This document shows positions 11,107 through 20,026 of a stretch of 64,000 nucleotides of DNA, piece by piece. The stretch's first letter is position 1; every line of letters starts with the position of its first letter. The DNA is from Lacinutrix neustonica (GTDB lineage: Bacteria > Bacteroidota > Bacteroidia > Flavobacteriales > Flavobacteriaceae). The stretch is taken from contig NZ_CP113088.1 in the NCBI RefSeq assembly GCF_026625145.1, positions 2,769,501 to 2,833,500 on the forward strand, given 5' to 3'. The notes below the pieces were generated by a model. It saw only the letters and a list, made by a program, of their open reading frames with translations, searched no databases and was not told the origin of the DNA. The position numbers and the translations under genes were made by a program.

Positions 11107-12278
11107 CTAATTCATTTTTAAAAGCTCATTTTGAAATGCTTGTAAGCTTTTTCCGGAGACCACAGGATGGCCTAAGGCTATCAAAGCACGCTCTAAAGTG
11201 CTTAATACAGCGATAAGATCGTTTGATGAGACCGAGCCCATGTGGCCGATTCTAAAATAATCGGTTTTTATTTCGGAAGTAAACCTCCTGCAATAATCAC
11301 ATTATCAGCCACCATTTTAGCACTCAATGCAGCGCCGTCTATGCCTTTAGGATAGTACACTGCTGATAAAGTATGGGCTGCTATTGTATTTGTTTTTGGT
11401 AATATCTCTAGGTTTAATGCGGCTATTCCTGCTCTAAAGGCCTTTGCTAAATTTTGATGTCTTTTTACGCGTGTGTCCATGCCTTCTTGAACTATTATTT
11501 TCAGGCTAGTTTCTAAGGCTACAATTAAATTAACGGCTGGTGTTCCAAAATACGAGGGTCGTCCGGCTTCATAAGCGCTCATTATGGGTAGCCAATTAGT
11601 CCAATCTGCGTAGTAATTACTTACAGGTGTTTTTCTGTTTTCCCAAACCCGCATCGCTTTTTGCGAAGCCATTAAAAGCGCAAGACCTGGAGGCACGCCA
11701 ATGGCTTTTTGAGAGGCTGTTAAGACCACGTCAAGCTCCCATTCGTCTTGATTTATTTCTTCTCCTGCAACCGAGCATACACCATCTAAAATGCTTAACA
11801 CATTATATTTTTTGGCTAAATGGGCTATGGGTTTTGGGTCTACTAAAAGTCCCGTAGAGGTGTCTACATGAGTAAATGTTAAGACTTTATAAGATCCCGT
11901 TTTTAATTCTTTTTCAATGACTTCAAGACTAACAACCTCGCCTAGAGGCGCTTCTAAAAGCGTTGTATTTGCACCATAACGCTCTAAGATATCTTTAAAC
12001 CGTTTGCCAAAGTATCCCGTAGAAATGACCAAGACATCATCGCCTTTCTCTATGAGGTTGGCAGCAGCCATATCCATAGCCAATGTGCCTGTTCCTGAAA
12101 CGATAAAAGGTTGTCCTTTAGGCGATTTCCATACGGTTCTCATAAGCTCAAGGCTATTTGCAAAAACAGTAATAAAATCTGCAGCAACATGACTTGTCGT
12201 AGGGATGCTCATCGCGTGTAGTACCTCCGGTTCAAACTCAATAGGACCAGGGATCATAAGTAATTTTCTACCTTTCAT
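11107..12278 (-). CDS. PLP aminotransferase, alanine/serine-glyoxylate type (one frameshift)
   Basis: Class V PLP aminotransferase of about 390 residues that would use glyoxylate or a related oxoacid as amino acceptor. Visible features are GPIEFEPEV near the start, GTGTLAMDMA, THVDTSTG, LDGVCSVAGEE and the PLP lysine in LTASQKAIGVPPG. Frame loss at 11273-11276 (CTTCCGAAAT for CTTCCGGAAAT) cuts off the last ~55 residues; repair restores LLPEIKTDYFRIGHMGSVS, the conserved C-terminus of alanine-glyoxylate aminotransferases. It lies downstream of malate synthase, isocitrate lyase and the RraA-like gene, which fits glyoxylate disposal to glycine. Confidence 0.85.
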
Positions 12279-12289
12279 TATTTTTTATA

Positions 12290-12769
12290 TTAGTTAACCA
12301 AATTAATTTTGCTTATAAGTATGCCATCTAAATCTACATAAATATATTCATGAGGAATAAAGGTAACACCTCCAAATTTAACTGGTACGTCAACCGCTCC
12401 TATATTTTGTTTAATACTTTTAACAGGAGAGGTGTTTAATGCTCTTATACCAATATTCATAGTATTAATAAGATCACTATCGCGAATACAACCGTTTACT
12501 ACAATGCCTTTCCAATTGTTTTGTATGGCTAATGCTGCTAATTGATCGCCAACTAAGGCGCAGCGTAATGAGGCGCCGCCATCAATAACGAGTACTTTGC
12601 CTTTTCCGTCGGATTCTAATTGTTTTCTAACTAACGCATTGTCTTCAAATAACTTTAGTGTTGTTATTTTTCCTGAAAACGCCTTTTTAGCCCCAAAAGA
12701 ATTAAAAATAGGAGCAACACAACTCAGTTGTTCGTGGTGGGCATCCCAAAGATCTGCTGTTGTAAACAT
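12290..12769 (-). CDS. RraA-family protein (HMG aldolase-like or RNase E regulator homologue)
   Basis: A 159-residue member of the RraA/demethylmenaquinone-methyltransferase-like fold, with TADLWDAHHEQLSCV, the metal-pocket segment LVIDGGASLRCALVGDQ and GIVVNGCIRDSDLI. These agree with RraA and with class II 4-hydroxy-4-methyl-2-oxoglutarate/oxaloacetate aldolases, which share the scaffold. Bacteroidota lack a canonical RNase E circuit and the gene sits in a glyoxylate block, so an aldolase or oxaloacetate decarboxylase role is at least as likely as RNase regulation. It ends 11 bp upstream of the aminotransferase ATG, so the two are probably co-transcribed. Confidence 0.78.
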   Translation of the reverse strand: MFTTADLWDAHHEQLSCVAPIFNSFGAKKAFSGKITTLKLFEDNALVRKQLESDGKGKVLVIDGGASLRCALVGDQLAALAIQNNWKGIVVNGCIRDSDLINTMNIGIRALNTSPVKSIKQNIGAVDVPVKFGGVTFIPHEYIYVDLDGILISKINLVN

Positions 12770-12813
12770 GGTTATAGGGTTTATTTAAATAGGTTGCTTT
12801 AAGTGGTAATAGT

Positions 12814-12845
12814 AAAAAGGCAACATGCTAACACGTTGCCTTTTT
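12814..12845. terminator. Bidirectional hairpin between isocitrate lyase and rraA-like gene
   Basis: AAAAAGGCAAC (12814-12824) pairs with GTTGCCTTTTT (12835-12845). On the minus strand it lies just after the isocitrate lyase stop and ends in a T run, so it should separate aceBA transcription from the downstream pair. Confidence 0.75.
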
Positions 12846-12864
12846 TGAAATATTGAAATACCAA

Positions 12865-14490
12865 TTATTTGTCTAGAACAAGCTCTCGTTTTGGTTCATT
12901 TATTTTAACTTCAAACTGGTTTGAAGTGTTATTTTCACCTCCAGCTTTTAAAGCTTTTTCTCCTGCAAAGAATGTCTTGTGGTCATCCCCTAAATCAGAT
13001 CCTGCCATTCTTTGGTGTTTTACACAAGAAACACCTTTGCGAATTTCTTGTCTTTGCACCCCTTTTACGTAAGCTAACATGCCTTCTTCGCCAAAATAGC
13101 CTTCAGTTAAATCATTCATATGAAGCGCTGTTGTATGATACGTTGGTAAGGTTATTAAGTGATGAAAAATACCCGCTTCTCTTGCACCATCTATTTGGAA
13201 GGTTTTAATTTTTTCATCTGCACGATGGCATAATTCTGAATTGTCATATTCTACAGCCATTAAATTATTTCTATCGTAAGCGGTCATGTTTTCACCTTCT
13301 GCAAGCATTTCTTCATACGCTTGGTTACGGAAGTTTAAAGTCCAGTTAAACGATGGTGAGTTATTGTAAACGAGTTTAGCATTTGGTATCACTTCTTTAA
13401 CTCTGTTTACCATATGCGCAATTTGCTTCACATTTGGTGTTGGTGTTTCAATCCATAATAAGTCTGCACCATTTTGAAGACTAGTAACGCAATCTAAAAC
13501 AACGCGATCTATATTAGAACCCTCTTTAAATTTATATAAGCCATTTGCTAATCTTACAGGACGCACTAATTTACCATCTCTTTTTAGCAGGACATCGTCT
13601 TCCTTGGCATCAGTAATAGCTATTTCTTCGGCCTCTACAAACGCTAAGTATTGAGAAGCTAAATCCCCAGGTTCTTGACTCACTGGTAATTTTTGAGTTA
13701 ATCCAGCACCTTCAGAATCTGTTACGGCAACGATAATACCGTCATCTACACCTAATTCTAAAAACGCATAGCGAATAGCGTTTAATTTAGCAATAAAATC
13801 TTCATGAGGTACGGTTACCTTTCCGTCTTGGTGTCCACATTGCTTAGCATCAGATACTTGGTTTTCTATCTGAATAGCGCAAGCGCCAGCTTCAATCATT
13901 TTTTTTGTTAATAAATAAGTGGCCTCTTCATTACCAAAACCAGCATCAATATCAGCAATAATTGGAACAATATGCGTTTCAAAGTTGTCAATTTGGTCTT
14001 GTACATCTTCTCCTTTTTCAAGTCTTTTAAACAAATCATTTAACTCAATAGCATCTGCTTGACGTAGAAAATCATAGATTTCTGCAATTAGACTTGGCAC
14101 CGCTGTTTTTTCGTGCATCGATTGATCAGGCAATGGTCCAAATTCTGAACGTAATGCTGCTACCATCCAACCTGAAAGGTATAAATATCTTTTGCTAGTT
14201 GTTTTGTGGTGTTTTTTAACTGCAATCATTTTTTGCTGTGCCACAAAACCATGCCAGCAACCTAGTGATTGTGTATAGTTTGATGCGTCTGCATCGTATG
14301 CTGCCATATCTTCTCTCATGATACCAGCAGTATATTTAGCGATGTCTAAACCTGTTTTAAAACGGTTTTGAGTAACCATTCTCGCTGCACTTTCCGGATT
14401 TATGGCATTCCATGTGTTTCCATACTTTGCTTTTAGGTTTCTTACGGTCTCTAATGCAGAACTATAATTTGATTGTGATAAATTTTTCAT
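12865..14490 (-). CDS. aceA: Isocitrate lyase, long form
   Basis: Isocitrate lyase splits isocitrate into succinate and glyoxylate, the first step of the glyoxylate bypass during growth on acetate or fatty acids. The protein is 541 residues, matching the long isoform that carries an extra central domain. The active-site loop KQCGHQDGKV with the catalytic cysteine is present, as are DIDAGFGNEEATYLL (Mg2+ site), QIENQVSDAK and IVAVTDSEGAGLTQ. The gene is intact. It follows malate synthase by 75 bp on the same strand, an aceB-aceA operon, and a hairpin lies after its stop. Confidence 0.95.
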   Translation of the reverse strand: MKNLSQSNYSSALETVRNLKAKYGNTWNAINPESAARMVTQNRFKTGLDIAKYTAGIMREDMAAYDADASNYTQSLGCWHGFVAQQKMIAVKKHHKTTSKRYLYLSGWMVAALRSEFGPLPDQSMHEKTAVPSLIAEIYDFLRQADAIELNDLFKRLEKGEDVQDQIDNFETHIVPIIADIDAGFGNEEATYLLTKKMIEAGACAIQIENQVSDAKQCGHQDGKVTVPHEDFIAKLNAIRYAFLELGVDDGIIVAVTDSEGAGLTQKLPVSQEPGDLASQYLAFVEAEEIAITDAKEDDVLLKRDGKLVRPVRLANGLYKFKEGSNIDRVVLDCVTSLQNGADLLWIETPTPNVKQIAHMVNRVKEVIPNAKLVYNNSPSFNWTLNFRNQAYEEMLAEGENMTAYDRNNLMAVEYDNSELCHRADEKIKTFQIDGAREAGIFHHLITLPTYHTTALHMNDLTEGYFGEEGMLAYVKGVQRQEIRKGVSCVKHQRMAGSDLGDDHKTFFAGEKALKAGGENNTSNQFEVKINEPKRELVLDK

Positions 14491-14565
14491 AATTTTGGGC
14501 TACGTTATTTAGTATTAATAATTAGATCCTGTTGTTTGTTGTCGCAAGCGCAGGATTGTTTTTTT

Positions 14566-16164
14566 TTATATGTATTGGTATGCTGGAAGTGTTAGAAATT
14601 CCTCAAATTTATCTGAGACCACTAATGAGTTAAAAAGTTCTATTGCTAACTTAAATTTTGTGTTTTTAATAGCATCTTCTCCAACTTCCTTTAGGATTTT
14701 TTCAACTTCATCGTTAAATAATTCGTCATATAATTCTGAATTGAATGGACGACCATCTTCAATAATCACTTCATTTTTTAGCCATTGCCACAACTGAGTT
14801 CTTGATATTTCGGCCGTAGCCGCATCTTCCATTAAATTATAGAGTGCCACAGCGCCATGACCTCGTAACCAAGCTTCGGTATATAAAATACCCACGTTAA
14901 TGTTTTTTCTTATACCTGCTTCGGTCACAGTGCCCTTTGGGAGTGCTACTAAATCTTGAGCAGTGATATTAACATCGTCACGAGTAACGTGCAATTGATT
15001 TGCGGTTGGCATGTGTTTGTTGAATTCTGATAAGGCCACTTCAACCAATGCAGGATGCGCCACCCAAGTACCATCATGTCCGTTTTTTACCTCACGTTCT
15101 TTATCTTTTCGTACTTTTTCTAGAGCGACAACATTTGCAGCTTCGTCATTTTTAATAGGAATTTGGGCGGCCATACCGCCAATCGCTAAAATGCCTCTTT
15201 TATGACAGCGCTGAATAACCAATTTTGAGTATGCATCCATAAAAGGCGTGGTCATAGTAACTTGATCGCGATTTGGAACCACAAAATTAGGGTGGTTTCT
15301 AAATTTTTTAATGTATGAGAAAATGTAATCCCAGCGCCCACAATTTAAGCCTACAATATGATCTTTAAGCTCGTAGATGATTTCGTCTAATTGAAAACTA
15401 GCGGTTATCGTTTCTACTAACACGGTTGCTTTAAAGGCGCCTTTAGGCACTTCTAAATAGTCTTGAGCAAACGTAAAGACCTCATTCCACCACCGTGCTT
15501 CTAAATAATGCTCTAGTTTAGGTAAATAGAAATAGGGTGCTGTGCCATTTTCCATCAGGGTCTTAGTATTGTGGAAAACATATAAGCCAAAATCAACCAA
15601 GCTGCCGGAGCTTTCCTCATCATTTATTAGCAGATGTCTTTCGTTTAAATGAAGCCCTCTTGGTCTCACGAGTAGTACGGCAGTTTCAGAGTTTAATTTG
15701 TAGGATTTATTTCTTTTTGAGTCTGTAAGCGAGATGGTTTTGTTATTCGCATCTATTAAATTTTGTTGGCCTTCGATCGTGTTTTTCCACGTTGGAGAAT
15801 TGCTGTCTTCTAAGTCGGCCATAAAGGTTTTAGTGCCGGAATTTAGGGCGTTTATAATCATTTTTCGTTCCACAGGTCCTGTGATTTCTACACGTCTATC
15901 TTGTAAGTCTTTCGGAATGCCTGCGGCTTTCCATTCACCTTCTCTAATGGCTTTCGTTTCTGTGGGGAATTCGGAAACTTACCGGTGTCAAAGACCTGTT
16001 GTTGTTCTTCTCTTTTTTCTAATAATGCCAAACGAGAGGCATTAAATTTTTCATGAAGGGCCGTTAGAAATTGGAAGGCGCCATCTGTTAGAATTTCACG
16101 GATAGTAATTGTTTACCTCTCTAGAAAAAGTAATTTTAGGTAGTTTTAAAAGTGTGGTTCCCAT
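14566..16164 (-). CDS. aceB: Malate synthase A (two frameshifts near the N-terminus)
   Basis: Malate synthase condenses glyoxylate with acetyl-CoA. The repaired protein is about 532 residues, the normal size of isoform A. TFMADLEDSNSPTW, VRPRGLHLNE, LVETITASFQLDEIIYEL, GLNCGRWDYIFSYIK and GHDGTWVAHPALV are hallmark blocks. The true start is MGTTLLKLPKI at 16164. Two lesions break the first ~100 residues: at 16096-16101 CCGGAA reads CCGtGAA, and at 15971-15974 CCGGAA reads CCGAA. Repair gives NNYYPEILTDGAFQF and TGKFPEFPTET in frame. A repeat-type operator lies about 50 bp upstream. Confidence 0.93.
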
Positions 16165-16214
16165 GTTGTTGTCATTTTATAAGACAATATTAAAACAAAC
16201 TTTTTAATAAAACA

Positions 16215-16263
16215 AGCGAACGTTCGCTAAATATGGTTTTTCGCAAAATAGAATAGTTCGCAA
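16215..16263. promoter_or_regulatory. Candidate operator: three TTCGC repeats at 17-bp period upstream of aceB
   Basis: TTCGC begins at 16223, 16240 and 16257, exactly 17 bp apart, with the extended forms TTCGCTAA, TTCGCAAA and TTCGCAAT. The first copy is also the right half of a perfect 14-bp palindrome, AGCGAACGTTCGCT (16215-16228). The array lies 51 bp upstream of the aceB start, in the promoter zone. GCAAA-type boxes bound by RamB-like acetate regulators look similar, but the regulator here is unknown and none is encoded alongside. Confidence 0.55.
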
Positions 16264-16650
16264 TTAAAACTTATTAAGTTGCTATAGCGCAAAATTATAG
16301 CTAACGTATTTCAAGGTGAACGCTAAAGTATATGGGGGACTGCGCAGCGATTACGCTGCATGGCTTTGGGGCTATTTTTGAAATTTTGTTAGACTTATGA
16401 GTAGAAAAAATATATTTAAAAAAATCTAAAGCAATCAAAATATCTTGACATTATGGAAATGTGAAAAGGGTCGAGGACCATTCGGGGATTTCAATATACC
16501 TTATTAAAAGGAGTGACTTAAATGAGATCACAAAAATTTTATTTAATAGAACCACATCTAACACCTGTAAATTTTTTCGGATTAAATTAAAGAGGAAACG
16601 CAGCAATATGTTAGCGCTTTAAGTTGTTTATTTGTGCTTAGAAATAAATC
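16264..16650. other. Intergenic region between aceB operator and LysE-like gene
   Basis: About 390 bp without an ORF I trust. It contains one GC-rich inverted repeat (GCAGCG-atta-CGCTGC, 16344-16359) in otherwise AT-rich sequence. It should also hold the LysE-like gene's promoter, but I see no clear consensus. Confidence 0.35.
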
Positions 16651-17268
16651 ATGAGCGTTTTTACTTGTATCCTTTTGGGGTTTGCTGTTGCCTTTCTTGG
16701 TAGTATTACACCAAGTTTTTTAAATCTAACCGTTGTTAAATTTAGTTTAAAAAGTGGTAGAAAATCGGCTTTGTATTTGATAGGAGGTTTCGCCACCGTG
16801 TTGTTTTTTCATGCCAATATTGGTGCTTATTTATCGAGTGTTTTGATGAAAAATTCAGAATATATCACACTCATTCAAAAAGTGGGAACAGGAATCCTTA
16901 TCCTTTTGGCTATTCATTTTTTTAGATTGCATTTCACTTTGAAAATACAAAAAAAGAAAGCAAAAATTGATAAGTCGAAAGCTTATTTACATGGTGTTGG
17001 CATGGCCTTACTCAACACATTTGCTATTCCATTTTATTTCACCTCTATTTCTTTTCTAATAGGATTAGACTATTTTGAGTATTCTTTTTTAAATAGTTTT
17101 TACTTTTCAATGGGTTCTACCATGGGCTCATTTTCGTTATATGCCTTGTATGCCATAGGTGCTAGTAAAATTGAACACAAATTAACTTTTATAGCAACTA
17201 AAATGAATTTTATTTTGGGTTGTTTAACAGGTGTTGTTGGTTTGGGGAATCTTATTTATTTACTATAA
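16651..17268 (+). CDS. LysE/RhtB-like membrane exporter
   Basis: A 205-residue inner-membrane protein with about six spans, beginning with a hydrophobic helix that contains SITPSFLNLTVVKFSLKSG. That is the usual first-helix and loop pattern of LysE/RhtB amino-acid and metabolite exporters (P-G replaced by P-S-F here). A second half opens with KAYLHGVGMALLNTFAIPFY, matching the internal repeat. The ATG is intact and the gene is monocistronic by spacing. The substrate is unknown. Confidence 0.72.
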   Translation: MSVFTCILLGFAVAFLGSITPSFLNLTVVKFSLKSGRKSALYLIGGFATVLFFHANIGAYLSSVLMKNSEYITLIQKVGTGILILLAIHFFRLHFTLKIQKKKAKIDKSKAYLHGVGMALLNTFAIPFYFTSISFLIGLDYFEYSFLNSFYFSMGSTMGSFSLYALYAIGASKIEHKLTFIATKMNFILGCLTGVVGLGNLIYLL

Positions 17269-17720
17269 GTTAAACCAAAAAAAATAATTATTTTCTGAAC
17301 TATGGTAGGAAACAATAAGCTAATTCTTTATGCCGAGCTAATTTAGAATTTGTTAAATTAGAATTCACCTAGGGAGGAATAGCATATCACAAATAAATAA
17401 TTGTTCTCCATCCATCAGAACCTATTCCTGTTTTAATCGAAGCATATAGATTGTGTATATCCATTATTTCTTGAAATCTAAGGGTCTTTATACGAGGAAT
17501 TCTGGCTATTTTACTATGCCTTTAGTCTCAATAGACTTTTAGTTTCATGCGAATTTATTTTTATATGCTGCCCTTTGCAGAAGTTGTTAATTGATATTTT
17601 TGATTATTTGTCATCGCGTATTAAATAATATTGTATTGAATCTCAGTGTATTTGTAAAATAAAAGTAGTAATGTGAAATAACGCATTATCTTACACACTT
17701 AACTTAACAACCGCTAATCT
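17269..17720. other. Intergenic region, about 450 bp
   Basis: AT-rich, with multiple stops in all frames. It presumably holds the promoter of the surface-protein trio; TTG at 17632 followed by TGTATTTG near 17647 is only a weak match to the Bacteroidota promoter pattern. No RNA gene was seen. Confidence 0.3.
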
Positions 17721-18206
17721 ATGAAATACAATAAGTCATTATTATTTTTGTCAATGCTCTTTTTATTAGGGAGTTATATAATAAACGCTCAGGAAGCCAT
17801 TGTTTCTTCGGGTGGAGATGCTAGCGGCTCCAATGGAAGTTCTAGTTTTTCATTTGGACAAACGTTTTACACCACCACTGTAGGTGGAAGTGGCTCCTTA
17901 TCGGAAGGTGTCCAACAGCCTATCGAAATCGAAACATTGAGTAATCCAGATTTTAAGGAAGTACAATTAAAAATGTCAACCTACCCAAATCCGACTACAA
18001 ATTTATTAACGCTTTCTATAGAGACTTTAGATCAAGATGATTTAAGTTTTGAAATGTATGATCTTCTCGGGAAAACAATTTTAAAAAGAGCCATTACAAA
18101 CGCTACCAATACTATCGACATGTCAACTTTTGTGTCGGGAACATATCTATTGGCCGTTAAAAGGAGAAATGAAACATTAAAAACATATAAAATCATCAAA
18201 AAATAA
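17721..18206 (+). CDS. Small secreted protein with T9SS type A C-terminal domain
   Basis: A 161-residue exported protein. The signal peptide ends YIINAQ, and a Gly/Ser-rich middle section (GGDASGSNGSSSFSFGQTFY) precedes a type IX secretion sorting domain: the YPNPTTNLLTLSI block, YDLLGKTIL and a final SGTYLLAVKRRNETLKTYKIIKK-like segment. The protein should pass the outer membrane through T9SS and be anchored or released. It is the first of three closely spaced genes (5 bp to the next), so it may cap or present the fibre-like proteins that follow. Confidence 0.85.
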   Translation: MKYNKSLLFLSMLFLLGSYIINAQEAIVSSGGDASGSNGSSSFSFGQTFYTTTVGGSGSLSEGVQQPIEIETLSNPDFKEVQLKMSTYPNPTTNLLTLSIETLDQDDLSFEMYDLLGKTILKRAITNATNTIDMSTFVSGTYLLAVKRRNETLKTYKIIKK

Positions 18207-18211
18207 TTAAT

Positions 18212-20023
18212 ATGAATAGAATAATTACTTTTCTCGTAATGCTTATGAGTATAACTGCTGTTACAGCACAAGCACCTTCTAGCAGAATTAGCTATCAAGC
18301 TGTTGTACGAGATGCGACCAACGTCGCATTAGCAAATACAAACGTAGGGCTAGAAATCACTATTTCGCAAAACTCAGGAACTGGCCCTTCCGTGTACTCA
18401 GAAACACAGAATACCACAACGAATATCAATGGAATTATAAGTATTGTTATTGGGAATGCTATGGGTTTTGATACTATAGATTGGACAGCAGGACCTTATT
18501 TTATAACCTTAGGTATCGATACTTCAGGGGGCACAAATTATACATTATCTAGTGTAAATCAATTATTAAGTGTGCCATATGCCTTACATTCATTAACGGC
18601 TGATGTAGCAGAAACTGCTGACTATGCGTCGTTGACCAATACCCCAGTTATTATTACGGCTGAGCAATCTACAAAAATTGATTTTATAACTATTACAGCA
18701 CCAGTAGATGTAGATCAATTACAAACCGATGTCATCACTAATACTGCTAAAGTGTCTTTTCCTGGATTTGGAACTGTACCAGGAACTGCTTTAGAAGGCG
18801 ATGACGTAATATGGACTAAAGTTGTTGATGATGTTTTTTATAATCAAGGTAGTGTAGGTATAGGTGTAGATGAAACCAGCAGTTTTGGAGGGGCAACGTT
18901 ACATGTCGCTGGGCCTGTTTTATTTGATGGCGTTCCTGCAACAACAGTTCCTGGAAGTCTTTACTACGATAACACTGGAAATGGAAGTTTTCATTATATA
19001 GATAATACCAATACCGATGTCACCCTTAATGCTGGGGCAGTTACCTACAACAGTGGATTATGGACTACCGAGAATGGTGATGCAACAATAAGTACAGATG
19101 TTGTAATGACAGTAAATCTTGGTGTCGGAAGTGACGCGAGTGCTGGCATGGATTATGGATTCAGTAGTTTAATTATTAAAGAAAACAACACTAGAATTTT
19201 ATTCGATGACAGTGATGATCCTTCAGGGACACAACCTGCCAATGACTGGCAGATAGAAGCTAATGCATCTGCTAATGGCGGTACGTCGCATTTTGCAATT
19301 CTGGATGTCACTGCAGGAACAACGCCTTTCAAAATTTTGGCGGGTGCTCCGGACCACTCTTTATTTATAGCAGAAACTGGAAATATAGGGATGGGTACGA
19401 ATAGTCCTGGCAATACACTGGAAGTTGTGGGAAGTATTAAAGCAACATCATTTATTGGTGATGGCGCTGGGATTACAGGACTAACTACTGGTACAGGAGG
19501 ACTTTCTAATATAGATGATACGCTTATTGCGGCCGATAGCAATGGAGATGGTACGGGCGAAATTGCTTTTCAAACCCAAAATACAACCCGAATGACTATT
19601 ACCAATACGGGGGCAGTAGGAATAGGAACTGTAGCTCCAGTTGTTGCATTAGAAGTGGTAGGTGCTGTTAAGGCAAACAATATGACACTTAGTGGTAAAG
19701 CCAATGTTCAGTTGTTATTGATTTCTCCATCGATAGAGACTTCTGCCACAGCATTTCCAACGACTTATGATGTGAGTGATAAAAGCTTTATAACCCTTAA
19801 TGGTGATGTGGTATCAACAATTCAAGCTTTTAACGGCGGTGTAACTGGTCAGGAAGTAACGATTACGGCATTAACTTCTGATATTACAATCGTGCACAAT
19901 GCTGCAACTGCTTCCCAAAATTTTCAGTTGCTAGGTAATACGAGTATTGTGTTAACAGCTAATAGTAGTGCTAGATTTATGTTTGATGGTACTAATTGGT
20001 ACTGTATAGGACTTAATAACTAA
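18212..20023 (+). CDS. Fibre-like surface protein with tail-fibre-type repeats
   Basis: A 603-residue exported protein (signal ending AVTAQ). After an N-terminal SRISYQAVVRDATNVAL domain come repeated modules of the form GSVGIGVDE, GNIGMGTNSPGNTLEVVG and GAVGIGTVAPVVALEVVG. These are the VGIGT-P-LEV turns common in Bacteroidota tail-fibre-like or collagen-like surface proteins. The C-terminus is a compact beta domain (VTALTSDITIV, then LTANSSARFMFDGTNWY). The function is likely structural or adhesive and nothing enzymatic is visible. It is paralogous to the next gene across the whole length. Confidence 0.7.
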   Translation: MNRIITFLVMLMSITAVTAQAPSSRISYQAVVRDATNVALANTNVGLEITISQNSGTGPSVYSETQNTTTNINGIISIVIGNAMGFDTIDWTAGPYFITLGIDTSGGTNYTLSSVNQLLSVPYALHSLTADVAETADYASLTNTPVIITAEQSTKIDFITITAPVDVDQLQTDVITNTAKVSFPGFGTVPGTALEGDDVIWTKVVDDVFYNQGSVGIGVDETSSFGGATLHVAGPVLFDGVPATTVPGSLYYDNTGNGSFHYIDNTNTDVTLNAGAVTYNSGLWTTENGDATISTDVVMTVNLGVGSDASAGMDYGFSSLIIKENNTRILFDDSDDPSGTQPANDWQIEANASANGGTSHFAILDVTAGTTPFKILAGAPDHSLFIAETGNIGMGTNSPGNTLEVVGSIKATSFIGDGAGITGLTTGTGGLSNIDDTLIAADSNGDGTGEIAFQTQNTTRMTITNTGAVGIGTVAPVVALEVVGAVKANNMTLSGKANVQLLLISPSIETSATAFPTTYDVSDKSFITLNGDVVSTIQAFNGGVTGQEVTITALTSDITIVHNAATASQNFQLLGNTSIVLTANSSARFMFDGTNWYCIGLNN

Positions 20024-20026
20024 GAT

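Noticed and set aside
16344-16359. GC-rich inverted repeat as a terminator
   Set aside because: There is no T run on either side and the stem is only 6 bp; left as an unexplained repeat.
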